A DNA stretch of 64,000 nucleotides. It comes from Haloarchaeobius iranensis (GTDB lineage Archaea; Halobacteriota; Halobacteria; Halobacteriales; Natrialbaceae). Below the pieces are notes generated by a model. The model did no database searches, was not told the origin of the DNA, and saw only the letters and a program-made list of their open reading frames with translations. The stretch covers positions 1 through 64,000 of the forward strand of contig NZ_FNIA01000017.1 of assembly GCF_900103505.1 (NCBI RefSeq), written 5' to 3'. This document shows positions 17,705-25,900 of this stretch, piece by piece (positions within the stretch are counted from its first letter, which is position 1; each line of letters opens with the position of its first letter). The position numbers and the translations under genes were made by a program.

Positions 17705-17761
17705 ATGACGACCGACCACCGCACCCGACCGACCGCCGCACACGACGAGATTCAGCCATGA
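17705..17761 (+). CDS. possible 18-residue leader peptide overlapping copy 3 by ATGA
   Basis: A short frame, MTTDHRTRPTAAHDEIQP, begins 13 nt after the stop of acetyltransferase copy 2 and ends in the TGA that overlaps the ATG of copy 3. The arrangement would couple translation of copy 3 to the preceding message. There is no independent evidence that the peptide is made. It may be accidental. Confidence 0.25.
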   Translation: MTTDHRTRPTAAHDEIQP

Positions 17762-18447
17762 CGATAACGTTCACCGACTGGAAGGGTCTGCTGCCCCGAC
17801 GCATCGACACCGACCGACTGACGATGCTGCCCTCGACCCCCGAGGTGATGGACCCGCTGGAGTACTACCGGGTCTGCTCGGACGGGGGCGACATCGAGGC
17901 GGTGACCGAACACCTCACCTGGGACCCACACGCCCACCCGAAGGAGACACTGGAGTTCCTCGAGACGACCCGCGACGGGCTCGAATCGGGCGAGGACGCC
18001 TCGTACCAGCTGTACGTCGACCCGGCCGACGCACCCACCGACATCGACGGCCCGACGCCCCGCGGCCCGTACGCCGACGCGGACCTCGTGCTCGCCGGCG
18101 GCGCGGGCATGGGCATCGACTGGGACCGACGGACCGGCACCCTCGGGACCTGGCTCCGCAAGCCGTTCTGGGGACGTGGCTACTCCGGCGAGCGCGCCGC
18201 CGCGTTCGTCGCGCTCGCGTTCGAACGCCTCGACCTGGAGGTCGTCGCCGTCGAACACGTCGCCGGGAACGAGAACTCGAAGCGGGCCATCGAGAAGTAC
18301 GTCGAGCGCTTCGGCGGGCAGAAGGAGGGCGCGCTGCGCAACTGGGCGCTGAAAGACGGTGAACCGGTCACCCAGCACCGCTACAGCATCACCCGTGCGG
18401 AGTACGACGCCAGCGGGGCCGACCTCGACGTGACCGGGCGACCCTGA
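17758..18447 (+). CDS. GNAT-family N-acetyltransferase (tandem copy 3)
   Basis: This 229-residue third member of the GNAT array has RIDTDRLTMLPSTPEVMD at the start, WDPHAHPKETLEFLETT matching the HPKET segment of copy 1, then DRRTGTLGTWLRKPFWGRGY and NENSKRAIEKYVERFGG. A ~25-residue Pro/Asp/Gly loop (APTDIDGPTPRGPYADAD) occupies the same position as the insertion in copy 2. The start at 17758 overlaps a tiny upstream frame by ATGA, which suggests the three genes are read as one message from the promoter before copy 1. The substrate is unknown. Confidence 0.84.
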   Translation: MTITFTDWKGLLPRRIDTDRLTMLPSTPEVMDPLEYYRVCSDGGDIEAVTEHLTWDPHAHPKETLEFLETTRDGLESGEDASYQLYVDPADAPTDIDGPTPRGPYADADLVLAGGAGMGIDWDRRTGTLGTWLRKPFWGRGYSGERAAAFVALAFERLDLEVVAVEHVAGNENSKRAIEKYVERFGGQKEGALRNWALKDGEPVTQHRYSITRAEYDASGADLDVTGRP

Positions 18448-18632
18448 CGGGCGCCGTGTGACGGCACGAGACCCGCCCGGGTCGCGCCCGACCCGGAGGC
18501 AGTTCGCGGGCCGGGACTTGAAAGCGACCCCTACAGAATTTGATTGAAATGTGACACAGTTAACGCATCAGAAGCAACTCGAGGGGTGTTTGCCGAAGAT
18601 ATTTACCGTCTGCGTCAGAACCCGTTCCTGTC

Positions 18633-19274
18633 ATGTCAGCGAACACGAGGCTCGGCGGTTCGGGTTCGAGCGGGAACAGCGTCGACGCACGGTCGGTCGC
18701 GACCAGCGCCGGCGCCGGCGCGGTCGCGTTCGTCGCGAGCTATCTGGTGACGTTCCTGCTGTGGACCCAGACCACGCTTCCGGACCCCGAGACGTTCGAC
18801 CAGGCCATCGACCAGGCGTTCGTCCAGTCCGTCCGCGACACCGTGCCGTCGTGGAAGGCCGCCGGGATGATGCTGTACAACGCCCACTTCGTCGACCTCA
18901 CGTACAGCACGCCATCGACCACCAGCTCGGTGAACCTCATCGACGCGGCGGGCGGCGGCCTCGTCACGTTCGCGCTGTTCGTGCCGCCGCTGTTCCTGCT
19001 GCTCGCCGGGTTCGCGGCGGTGTCCGTGAGCGACGTGACGGCCGACCTGCCGAACGCGGTGGCCGCGGGCGCGCTCGTGCTCGTCGGTTACCTCCTGTTC
19101 GCGCTCGTCGGCGCGCTCCTGTTCGGCCACACCGAGACCGTCGAGTTCTTCGGCTTCTCCGGCCAGTACATCCTCTCCGTCCCGCTGCTCTCGACGGTCG
19201 TCTTCCTCGGGGTCGTCTACCCCGTCGTGTTCGGCGGGCTCGGCGGCGTCGGCGCGTACCTCCTGCGGGATTAG
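18633..19274 (+). CDS. four-helix membrane protein of unknown function
   Basis: This 213-residue haloarchaeal-type membrane protein is not recognised by function. It has a Ser/Gly-rich N-terminus, hydrophobic helices at about 22-45, 108-132, 142-167 and 178-208, and a ~60-residue extracellular or cytosolic loop after the first helix (TTLPDPETFDQAIDQAF). The start ATG at 18633 lies about 33 nt after an AT-rich TATA-like gaagatatttacc. The last four nucleotides overlap the end of the convergent acetyltransferase gene. No catalytic motif is visible. Confidence 0.72.
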   Translation: MSANTRLGGSGSSGNSVDARSVATSAGAGAVAFVASYLVTFLLWTQTTLPDPETFDQAIDQAFVQSVRDTVPSWKAAGMMLYNAHFVDLTYSTPSTTSSVNLIDAAGGGLVTFALFVPPLFLLLAGFAAVSVSDVTADLPNAVAAGALVLVGYLLFALVGALLFGHTETVEFFGFSGQYILSVPLLSTVVFLGVVYPVVFGGLGGVGAYLLRD

Positions 19275-19789
19275 AGCTCGCGAGCGACCATCTCGCCCCA
19301 GTGCGCGAAGCCGTGTCGCTCGTAGAACGCCTTCGCCCGCTCGTTCTCGCGGTCCACGTCGAGCACCAGCCGGTCGAGCGGCAGGTCCTGCGACCGCGCG
19401 AAGGCGACCGCCTCGTCCACGAGGTCGTCCGCGACGCCCGTGCCGCGGTCGTCCGGGGCGACCCACAGCTCGTTCAGCACCGCGGCATCCCAGACGTGCG
19501 CGAGGCGCTCGGGGAGGACGAACACGTAGCCCGCAAGCGCGTTCGCGCCGTCCTCCCCGTCGTCGCTCCCGGCGTCTGCGACCGGTTCGACGAGGACGCA
19601 GCGCTCGTCGGCGGCGACACAGCGGTCCACCCACGCCAGCCAGGACTCGCGGTAGGCGTCGGTGAGCTTGCCCTCGTACTTCGCGCGCTTGTCGTCGCCG
19701 CCGGTGCCGGAGCCCAGGCCGAGTTCGAACGCGCGCTTTGCCTGCCAGAGCGCCGCCTCGTCCGTCTCGGCGTCGTAGGGTCTGACCAT
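19271..19789 (-). CDS. GNAT-family N-acetyltransferase
   Basis: This 172-residue acetyltransferase has a classical small-molecule GNAT layout. The N-terminal helix is VRPYDAETDEAALWQAKRAF. The acetyl-CoA motif A is LNELWVAPDDRGTGVADDLV (R/Q-x-x-G-x-G/A variant DRGTGVA). The C-terminal motif is NERAKAFYERHGFAHWG. It is not closely related to the three tandem copies upstream. The start ATG at 19789 excludes a long unsupported extension that overlaps the next gene. The substrate is unknown. Confidence 0.8.
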   Translation of the reverse strand: MVRPYDAETDEAALWQAKRAFELGLGSGTGGDDKRAKYEGKLTDAYRESWLAWVDRCVAADERCVLVEPVADAGSDDGEDGANALAGYVFVLPERLAHVWDAAVLNELWVAPDDRGTGVADDLVDEAVAFARSQDLPLDRLVLDVDRENERAKAFYERHGFAHWGEMVAREL

Positions 19790-19848
19790 GGGCCGGCTTC
19801 GGCGGCGGTCGGCTTCAGTCGTGCGGGTCGCGGTCGTCGGGGGCCGAC

Positions 19849-20496
19849 TCAGGCCGCGTACTCGTCGTACAGCCGGCTCGCCATCACGAACGCCCCGGTG
19901 ACGACGAGCAGGAGCTGTTCGCCGCTGTCGGCGAGCGGGAACACGCGCTCTTGCACCTCGGCCTCGCCCGAACGGTCCGGGTTCGTGTCCACGCCCGTGT
20001 GGTACTGGGTCTCCTGCGTGGAGCCGCGAGAGACCGACTGCGCGGGCTCCTCGCTCTCGAGTTCGACGAAGGTCTGGACGAACCCCTTCCGGTTCGAGAG
20101 GTACATCTCGCCGTTGAACGCGTAGAACTGGTCGTGGACCGGCCAGAACAGGTTCGCGCCGTTGGTCATCAGGTCCGGGCCGAGAGCGCCGAAGAGGGCG
20201 GCGACGACGCCGACGACGCCGACGCGGTGGGCGGTGGGACCGAACCGGCTGCGGAGGAGCGAGTCGTCGCCGCGCGTACGGTCGGCGAGCAGCACGACCC
20301 CGATGGCACCGAGGAACACCAGCGAGTGGAACGCCGCCCGGTGGGCACCGACGACGACGAACCCGAGGAACACGTCGAGGTCGACCAGCACCGTCAGCCC
20401 GCAGACGGCGAGCAGCGCGCGCCAGGAGAAGGCGCGACCGAGGAGGGCACACCCGACGATGCCGGCGAGTGCCACGTGAACGACTGTCGAGGGCAT
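19849..20496 (-). CDS. YdjM/DUF457-type membrane-bound metal-dependent hydrolase
   Basis: This 215-residue membrane protein begins MPSTVVHVALAGIVGCALLG, the His-containing first helix of the LexA-regulated YdjM-like family. It continues with LVDLDVFLG, GAHRAAFHSLVF and ALGPDLMTNG, whose Asp and His residues are the presumed metal ligands, between hydrophobic helices. The C-terminal ~90 residues are soluble and acidic before a last hydrophobic segment. The biochemical activity of the family is not established. TATA-like gggttttgc lies about 26 nt upstream of the ATG, so the transcript is probably leaderless. The promoter is shared divergently with the HTH regulator. Confidence 0.78.
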   Translation of the reverse strand: MPSTVVHVALAGIVGCALLGRAFSWRALLAVCGLTVLVDLDVFLGFVVVGAHRAAFHSLVFLGAIGVVLLADRTRGDDSLLRSRFGPTAHRVGVVGVVAALFGALGPDLMTNGANLFWPVHDQFYAFNGEMYLSNRKGFVQTFVELESEEPAQSVSRGSTQETQYHTGVDTNPDRSGEAEVQERVFPLADSGEQLLLVVTGAFVMASRLYDEYAA

Positions 20497-20533
20497 ACGG
20501 GAGGCATCGTCGCTCGGAGCAAAACCCTTCGGG

Positions 20534-20549
20534 TTCGTCACCTGTCGAA
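20534..20549 (+). promoter_or_regulatory. 16-bp palindromic operator candidate upstream of the HTH regulator
   Basis: TTCGTCACCTGTCGAA lies 47-62 nt before the ATG at 20596, just upstream of the TATA region. In the gene direction it matches the hmgB site (TTCGACACCTGTCGAA) at 15 of 16 positions, and the maeB site closely, at the same distance from the start codon. A position upstream of TATA/BRE is typical of archaeal activators; repression is also possible. It lies 38-53 nt upstream of the divergent 20496 gene as well. Confidence 0.6.
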
Positions 20550-20595
20550 GGTGGCTTTCGATACGCTTTTGCGCCGCGTCCGCCACCACCGGACG

Positions 20596-21303
20596 ATGAG
20601 CGACAGCCCACGCCGACAGCTGGCGACGAAGATCGCCGGCGAGGTCACACTCTCGGCGGACCCCGGCTCGACCCTGCGGAAGTGGCGCACCGACTTCGAC
20701 GTCTCCCAGACGAACCTCGCGGCCGAGCTCGACGTCTCGTCGTCGGTCATCTCGGACTACGAGAGCGGCCGGCGCGAGAACCCCGGCATCGGCGTCGTGA
20801 GCCGCATCGTCGAGGCGCTGCTGACCATCGACGAGTCCCGCGGCGGCGACCACATCCGCCAGTACGCCCGCGTGCTCTCTGCCGGCTTCGAGAGCGACAT
20901 CGTCCGCGACCTGCGGGAGTACCCGACGACAGTCCGCCTCTCCCGGCTGTACGATGCCATCGACGCGACCGAGGTGCAGTCGGGTCACGCGACGAGCGTC
21001 TCCGGCCACACCGTCATCGACTCCATCGCGGCCATCACGCGCCTCTCCTCCGAGGAGTTCTACCGCCTCTACGGCCAGTCCACCTCGCGAGCGCTCGTGT
21101 TCACCGAGATCACCCGCGGCGAGTCACCGCTGGTCGCGATGCGCGTCGTCACCCCCACCCCGAACGCCGTCGTCCTCCACGGCATCGAGGAGGACGACCT
21201 CTGGGAGCACGCGCCGAAGCTCGCGCGCGCCGACGGCTTCTCGCTGGCCGTGACGAACGCCTCGACCGAGGAGATGCTGGAGTCGCTCGCGTCGCTGCCG
21301 TAG
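20596..21303 (+). CDS. HTH transcriptional regulator (COG1709/XRE-like)
   Basis: This 235-residue archaeal regulator starts RRQLATKIAGEVTLSADPGS. It has an XRE-type helix-turn-helix at about residues 27-60 (LRKWRTDFDVSQTNLAAELD, then SSVISDYESGRRENPG). A C-terminal ~150-residue domain containing EFYRLYGQSTSRALVFTEIT may sense a ligand. Its targets are not known from the family. TATA-like cgatacgctttt lies about 30 nt upstream, and a 16-bp palindrome shared with hmgB and maeB sits at -47 to -62. The regulator may therefore control itself and those genes; that link is inference. Confidence 0.8.
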   Translation: MSDSPRRQLATKIAGEVTLSADPGSTLRKWRTDFDVSQTNLAAELDVSSSVISDYESGRRENPGIGVVSRIVEALLTIDESRGGDHIRQYARVLSAGFESDIVRDLREYPTTVRLSRLYDAIDATEVQSGHATSVSGHTVIDSIAAITRLSSEEFYRLYGQSTSRALVFTEITRGESPLVAMRVVTPTPNAVVLHGIEEDDLWEHAPKLARADGFSLAVTNASTEEMLESLASLP

Positions 21304-21382
21304 CGCCGCTCGGGAACCACCCACTGTTTCCGACTCAGAAAATCTGCGACCCGGTTTTTATGCATCCCGGGCACAGGACAAC

Positions 21383-21532
21383 ATGGCGACGGCCGCCCAC
21401 CCCGCAACCACCCGTCGCCATCCACCGACCCCACCCCGAAGTCGGTGCCGGGCCCTGCCCACCCCCAGCCCGGTTCCGACCCCACCACCCACAGACAGCC
21501 TCCACCTTCCCCCGCTTGGGTCACCCCGCTGA
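21383..21532 (+). CDS. possible leaderless 49-residue proline-rich ORF
   Basis: The frame begins MATAAHPATTRRHPPTPPRS and is rich in Pro, Thr and Arg, unlike the acidic proteins around it. A good TATA element (gtttttatgc, centred about 26 nt before the ATG) precedes it, exactly as for leaderless genes in this window. The strongly C-rich strand bias of 21383-21525 is unusual. It could be a real short gene, a non-coding transcript, or chance. The transcript would run convergently into hmgB. Confidence 0.3.
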   Translation: MATAAHPATTRRHPPTPPRSRCRALPTPSPVPTPPPTDSLHLPPLGSPR

Positions 21533-21585
21533 CGCGACCGGCCGCCGCCACCGCGTCCGGCCGGACTCGTTCCCCGTCCGTCGCC

Positions 21586-22923
21586 TCACTCGACGTACGT
21601 GTACTTCCGCTCGCCCATCCGACCCCAGCCGTCGAAGACGAACTCCGCCTCGGGCGCGGTGAACTCCTCCAGCTCGGAGTCCGTCTCGTGGTTGTGTCGG
21701 TCGTGGACCTGCTCGTACTCCGCCCACGAGAGGTCGTAGCGGTCGGCGACCTGCTCGTCGATGTCCAGCGCGGCGATCTCCTCCTCCCAGCCGTCCTGGA
21801 CGGTCTCGCCGTGGATCTCCGCCTGCGCGCCCGAGCCGTAGGACGCGACGAGCATCGACTCGCCGGCGACGTCTCGTCCCGTCTCCAGCGCCGTCTTCAG
21901 CGCGGAGATGCGCGCCAGGTGGACCGACGCGGTGTACCAGTTGCCGACGTCGCGCGCGATGGAGAGCGTCGGGTCGACCGTGCCCGCGTACCAGTCCCGG
22001 TACTGCTCGGTCTCCTTCAGGGCGTCCATGTACTCGCGGACGGCCTCCTCGTACTGCCCGTCGTCGTCGAAGCTCTCGCGACGTGGCTGGCGGCCGATGC
22101 CCTCGGCGAGCTCCTCCTCGACGCCGGTGTCGCGGGTGACGTGGCGGTACGCGAGCGCGGCCGCCTTCCGGACCATCCCCGGGAACGGCGTGTGGAACGG
22201 CGCGTAGACGAAGTCGTCGATGTGCACGTCGCCGGCGACGCTCTCGTAGTCCTCCAGCGCCTCGCGCATCCGGGCGAGGTACACCTGCACCGAGCGCTTG
22301 CCGTCGACGCTCGGGAACTGCTGGTTCGGCTTCAGGAAGTCCGTCTCGTCGGCGCTCCCGTAGCCCTGGTGCGTCGACAGCTCGACGAGGTCGGGGTCCT
22401 CGCTGATGAGCAGCGCGACCGCACCCGCACCCTGTGTCGCCTCGCCGGCGTCGCCGCGGGCGTACAGCGCCGTGTCGGTCGCGACGACGATGGCGCTCCG
22501 GCCACGGTTCCGGCCCGCGCGGATCCAGTTGTACGCGTCGTCGACGCTCTGGGTACCCGCGATGCAGGCGAACTTGCGCTCGCCCTTGTTCGCGTGGTGG
22601 AAATCGCCGTCGTACACCTGCTCGAGGCAGCCCGCGATGTACGTCGAGATGGGCTTGGAGTTGTCGAAGCTCGACTCGGTGGCCACGTCGATGCGGCCGA
22701 TGTCGTCCGGCGTCAGCCCCTTCCGGTCCATGAGCTCCTTCGACGCGTTCGCCCCCATCGTCACGATGTCCTCGTAGGAGTCAGGGAACGACGACGCTCG
22801 CAGGCCGAGGCCCTTCGTGTACTTCTCCGGGTCGTCGCCCTTCTCCGGGGCGAACGTCTCCGCCAGGTCGAGTTTCAGGTTTCCAGTCCAGACTTCGACC
22901 GCGTCGATACCGACTGCTGTCAT
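21586..22923 (-). CDS. hmgB: hydroxymethylglutaryl-CoA synthase
   Basis: This enzyme condenses acetyl-CoA with acetoacetyl-CoA to HMG-CoA, the entry to the mevalonate pathway that feeds archaeal ether lipids and carotenoids. It is a 445-residue thiolase-fold protein of the long haloarchaeal type. The general base region is ATESSFDNSK (Glu83), the nucleophilic cysteine is Cys120 in KFACIAGTQ, and GAGAVALLIS and YAPFHTPFPGMVRK follow. A TATA element (cacaaatag on the minus strand) is centred 26 nt before the ATG. A 16-bp perfect palindrome lies 46-61 nt upstream, shared with maeB and the HTH regulator gene. Confidence 0.94.
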   Translation of the reverse strand: MTAVGIDAVEVWTGNLKLDLAETFAPEKGDDPEKYTKGLGLRASSFPDSYEDIVTMGANASKELMDRKGLTPDDIGRIDVATESSFDNSKPISTYIAGCLEQVYDGDFHHANKGERKFACIAGTQSVDDAYNWIRAGRNRGRSAIVVATDTALYARGDAGEATQGAGAVALLISEDPDLVELSTHQGYGSADETDFLKPNQQFPSVDGKRSVQVYLARMREALEDYESVAGDVHIDDFVYAPFHTPFPGMVRKAAALAYRHVTRDTGVEEELAEGIGRQPRRESFDDDGQYEEAVREYMDALKETEQYRDWYAGTVDPTLSIARDVGNWYTASVHLARISALKTALETGRDVAGESMLVASYGSGAQAEIHGETVQDGWEEEIAALDIDEQVADRYDLSWAEYEQVHDRHNHETDSELEEFTAPEAEFVFDGWGRMGERKYTYVE

Positions 22924-22944
22924 GTGGGGGAATGGGTGGACTGG

Positions 22945-22953
22945 CTATTTGTG
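22945..22953 (-). promoter_or_regulatory. TATA element of hmgB
   Basis: Read on the minus strand, cacaaatag is centred about 26 nt upstream of the hmgB ATG (22923), the distance expected for a leaderless archaeal transcript. Confidence 0.55.
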
Positions 22954-22968
22954 CGTGTCGATGGATGT

Positions 22969-22984
22969 TTCGACAGGTGTCGAA
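22969..22984 (-). promoter_or_regulatory. 16-bp perfect palindrome upstream of hmgB
   Basis: TTCGACAGGTGTCGAA on the plus strand has two 7-bp arms (ttcgaca/tgtcgaa) around GG. It sits 46-61 nt upstream of the hmgB start, upstream of the TATA element. It matches sites at the same distance before the COG1709 regulator and maeB. It is also 14 nt past the end of the 22998 gene, but a terminator role is unlikely because no T-run follows. Confidence 0.65.
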
Positions 22985-22997
22985 GTCTCATGGGTGT

Positions 22998-25900
22998 CTA
23001 ACAGGTTCCGGGACCATCCGGGGTGACGGTGAACGTCGCCTGTGAGCCATCGGCGAAGTACAGCGTGATTTCGACCGGTTCGCAGGTCATGTCAAACTCG
23101 TTGTCGCTGCTGTCGATGAACCGGTAGAGGTGGAACCACGCGACCCCACCACTCGTAATGACCGGCTCGTCGTTGGCGTTGCTCGCTGCACTGAGGTCGG
23201 CGGTACCGGGAACCGCGAACCCACCACCCAAGTCCGCCGTGTAACTCGTTCCGTCCACTTCGACGTGGAACTCGCTGGCGTAGACACCCACCTCGGGGAG
23301 CGGGTCGTCGAGCCGCGCGACGTTGCTGTTGGCGGGCTCGACACGAATTTCGGTCACCCGGACGTCGCTACTGCGCCCGTTCTCGACCGAGAACGCAACG
23401 CCACCCCGGATGTCGTCGTTGGTCACGTCGACAGCGATGCCGTTGTCGACGAGCGCAACGTCGGTCCCAACGGGCTCGCGGTCGGCCCCAGTCAGCCCTT
23501 CCGCACCGTACGTCACCGCGTTCCGGAGGAGCGCGTCCGCCTCGGACGAGTAGTGGTGGTTCTGGGCGTAGTACTCCCGGCCGATTGACGCGAGCAGCAC
23601 CGTCCCCTCGGCGTCGTCGACCGCCACTGCAGGGCCGTCGAAGCCGTTGTCGTCGCCGGAACTCGCGAGCGTCGTTCCGCTGTACCCCGTGAACCACGCG
23701 TGGTCGGAGAACTCCGAGTCGTGGACGACGAACGTATCGCCGGACCCACCGATGCCGTTGAACAGCGGGTGGTCCTGGTCGATGCGCATCCGAGCCAGGC
23801 TTCCGGAGGCGTAGTCCTCGCTCGTGCTGACTGGGTCACCGGTCGTCGCCGACAGCTCCGAGATGGCATTGCTGTTGTCGGGGTCGATCCCGTCGTCGCT
23901 CCACTGGTCGAGGTAGACCACTGCCGTGCTGGGGTCGTTCGTCGCATCGACGAACGACTGGACAGCGGTCGTGTCGCTCGGGAGGTCCTGAACCACGACG
24001 ACCTCGTACTCGTCCGGATTCGCGGTGACGTCGCCCAGACTCGCACCGGTGACGGAGTAGTTCGTTGGGAGTTCGTGGGTCAGGACCGACTCGACCTGAT
24101 GGCCGTAGCCTCCGGAGTCGTCAACGACGGCGACCTGAACCGGGTCGACGGTGACGGTAGTTGTCTCGGTCGTCGTGGCCCCATCGTCGTCCGTGACCGT
24201 CACCGTCACCGTATACGTCCCGGGTTCGGTGTACTCGTGGTTCGGCGTCCCCCCGGTCGCGTTCGGGGTGCCGTCGCCGAACGCCCACTCGTAACTTGCG
24301 ACCGAGCCGTCGTCGTCGCTCGCGCCTGCGTCGAACGCCACTGTGTCCGCAACAGTCGGGTCCGAGGGCGACGACGACGGTACAGCAGTTGGCGCGACGT
24401 TGTCGACCTGAACGCTCCTCGTCGTAGTGTCGCTGTTCCCGTTCGTGTCCGTCACGGTAAGCGTCACCGTGTACGTCCCGTTGTCACCGTAGCTGTGGGT
24501 GACGCTCTGGCCCGTCGCGGTGGTGCCGTCCCCGAAGTCCCACTCGTAGCTCCCCGGGGCGGCGACCGTGCTGCCAGTGGCGTCGAACGTGACGGAGTCG
24601 CTCGTGTCGGGACTCGACGGCGCGTAGGTGAACGACGCGTTCGGCGCGGGGTCGAAGAAGTCCGTCTCGGCCACGTCGGACCAGTCGCTCGGGTCGTCGG
24701 TGTCCTCGTACCAGCCGCTCCCGTCACCGTTCCGGGTCGCCACGCCGGTCGCGTTGCCGTAGGCGTAGCTCCAGCCGTCGCTCGTACTCGCCGAGCCGTA
24801 GGCGAACTCGTCGATGACCTGCCCGTTGCTGGTGTTTACGAGTTCGAGCGGCTCGCCGCCGTTGGCGAGCACACCGCTCCCGCCCGGGTCGAACTCGACG
24901 AGCGTCACGTCGGCCGGAACCGACCACTGCTGCTCGAACGCGGTGGTGTTCCGGACGAACCACACCCGGCCGTCGGCCGTCGCCGGGAGTTCGGCACTCG
25001 TCTCGCCGCTCCCTGTCTCGTCGTCGCGGACGACCCAGTCGGTCGTGTTGAGCGGGCCATCGACCTCGATGGCGATGAACTCCCCGTCGTTGTCGGCGAG
25101 CGTGTCGGGGTTCGGTTGGACGGCGGTCAGCAGCGCCGCCGGGCGGACCGTGACCGTCCGCGTCGTGCTGTCGGTGAGGCCGTCGTCGTCGGTGGCGGTG
25201 AGCGTGACCGTGTACGTGCCGGGCTGGCCGTAGGAGTGGCTCGCGGTCTGTCCGGTCGCGGTGGTGCCGTCGCCGAACTCCCACTCGTAGCTGGCGATGG
25301 TGCCGTCCGAGTCGGTGGAGCCCGACGCGTCGACCGAGAGCGTGTCACGCGTGGTCGGGCTCGACGGCGAGGCGGTGAACGACGCGGTCGGCGGCGTGCC
25401 GCTCGCGTCGTAGGTCGGACAGTCGCCGGCAACCGCGACACCGTTCGCACCGTCCGGTTCGACGGTCAGCCCCGCGAGACACGGACTCTGGGTGGGCGCG
25501 GTTGAGTTCAGTTCGACGACGACGCGGAACCGGTCGCTCGAGGTTCCGAAATTCCCGTCACCGACCGCGTAGGACCGCTGGCCATCGACGATGGAGACGG
25601 GGTCGCTCCGGTTCCACGTCCCGTCGTCCTCGGAGTCGGACTCGACGTAGACCGTGAGGCTCGTCCCCGACGGCACGTCGGCGGTGACGTTCTCGAGCCG
25701 GATGGTCCGCGGGTCGACCGTGACCGAGGTCGTCTTCTCCGCGGTCGTGATGGTCCCGTTCCTGCTGGTCTCGTACAGTGCCAGTGCCTCGGCGTCGGAG
25801 AGCGCGCGGTCGTAGAGCCGCACCTCGTCGAGTCGGCCGTCGAGGTACTCCGGCGAGCCCCCGGTGTCCTCGATGACGCCGATACCCGAGAACGAACTCG

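Noticed and set aside
24150-25400. PKD-encoding repeats in the giant surface gene as possible DNA repeats
   Set aside because: Similarity is at the protein level (Tyr-Glu-Trp-x-Phe-Gly-Asp-Gly) and the DNA is diverged, so this is domain duplication rather than a recent repeat.
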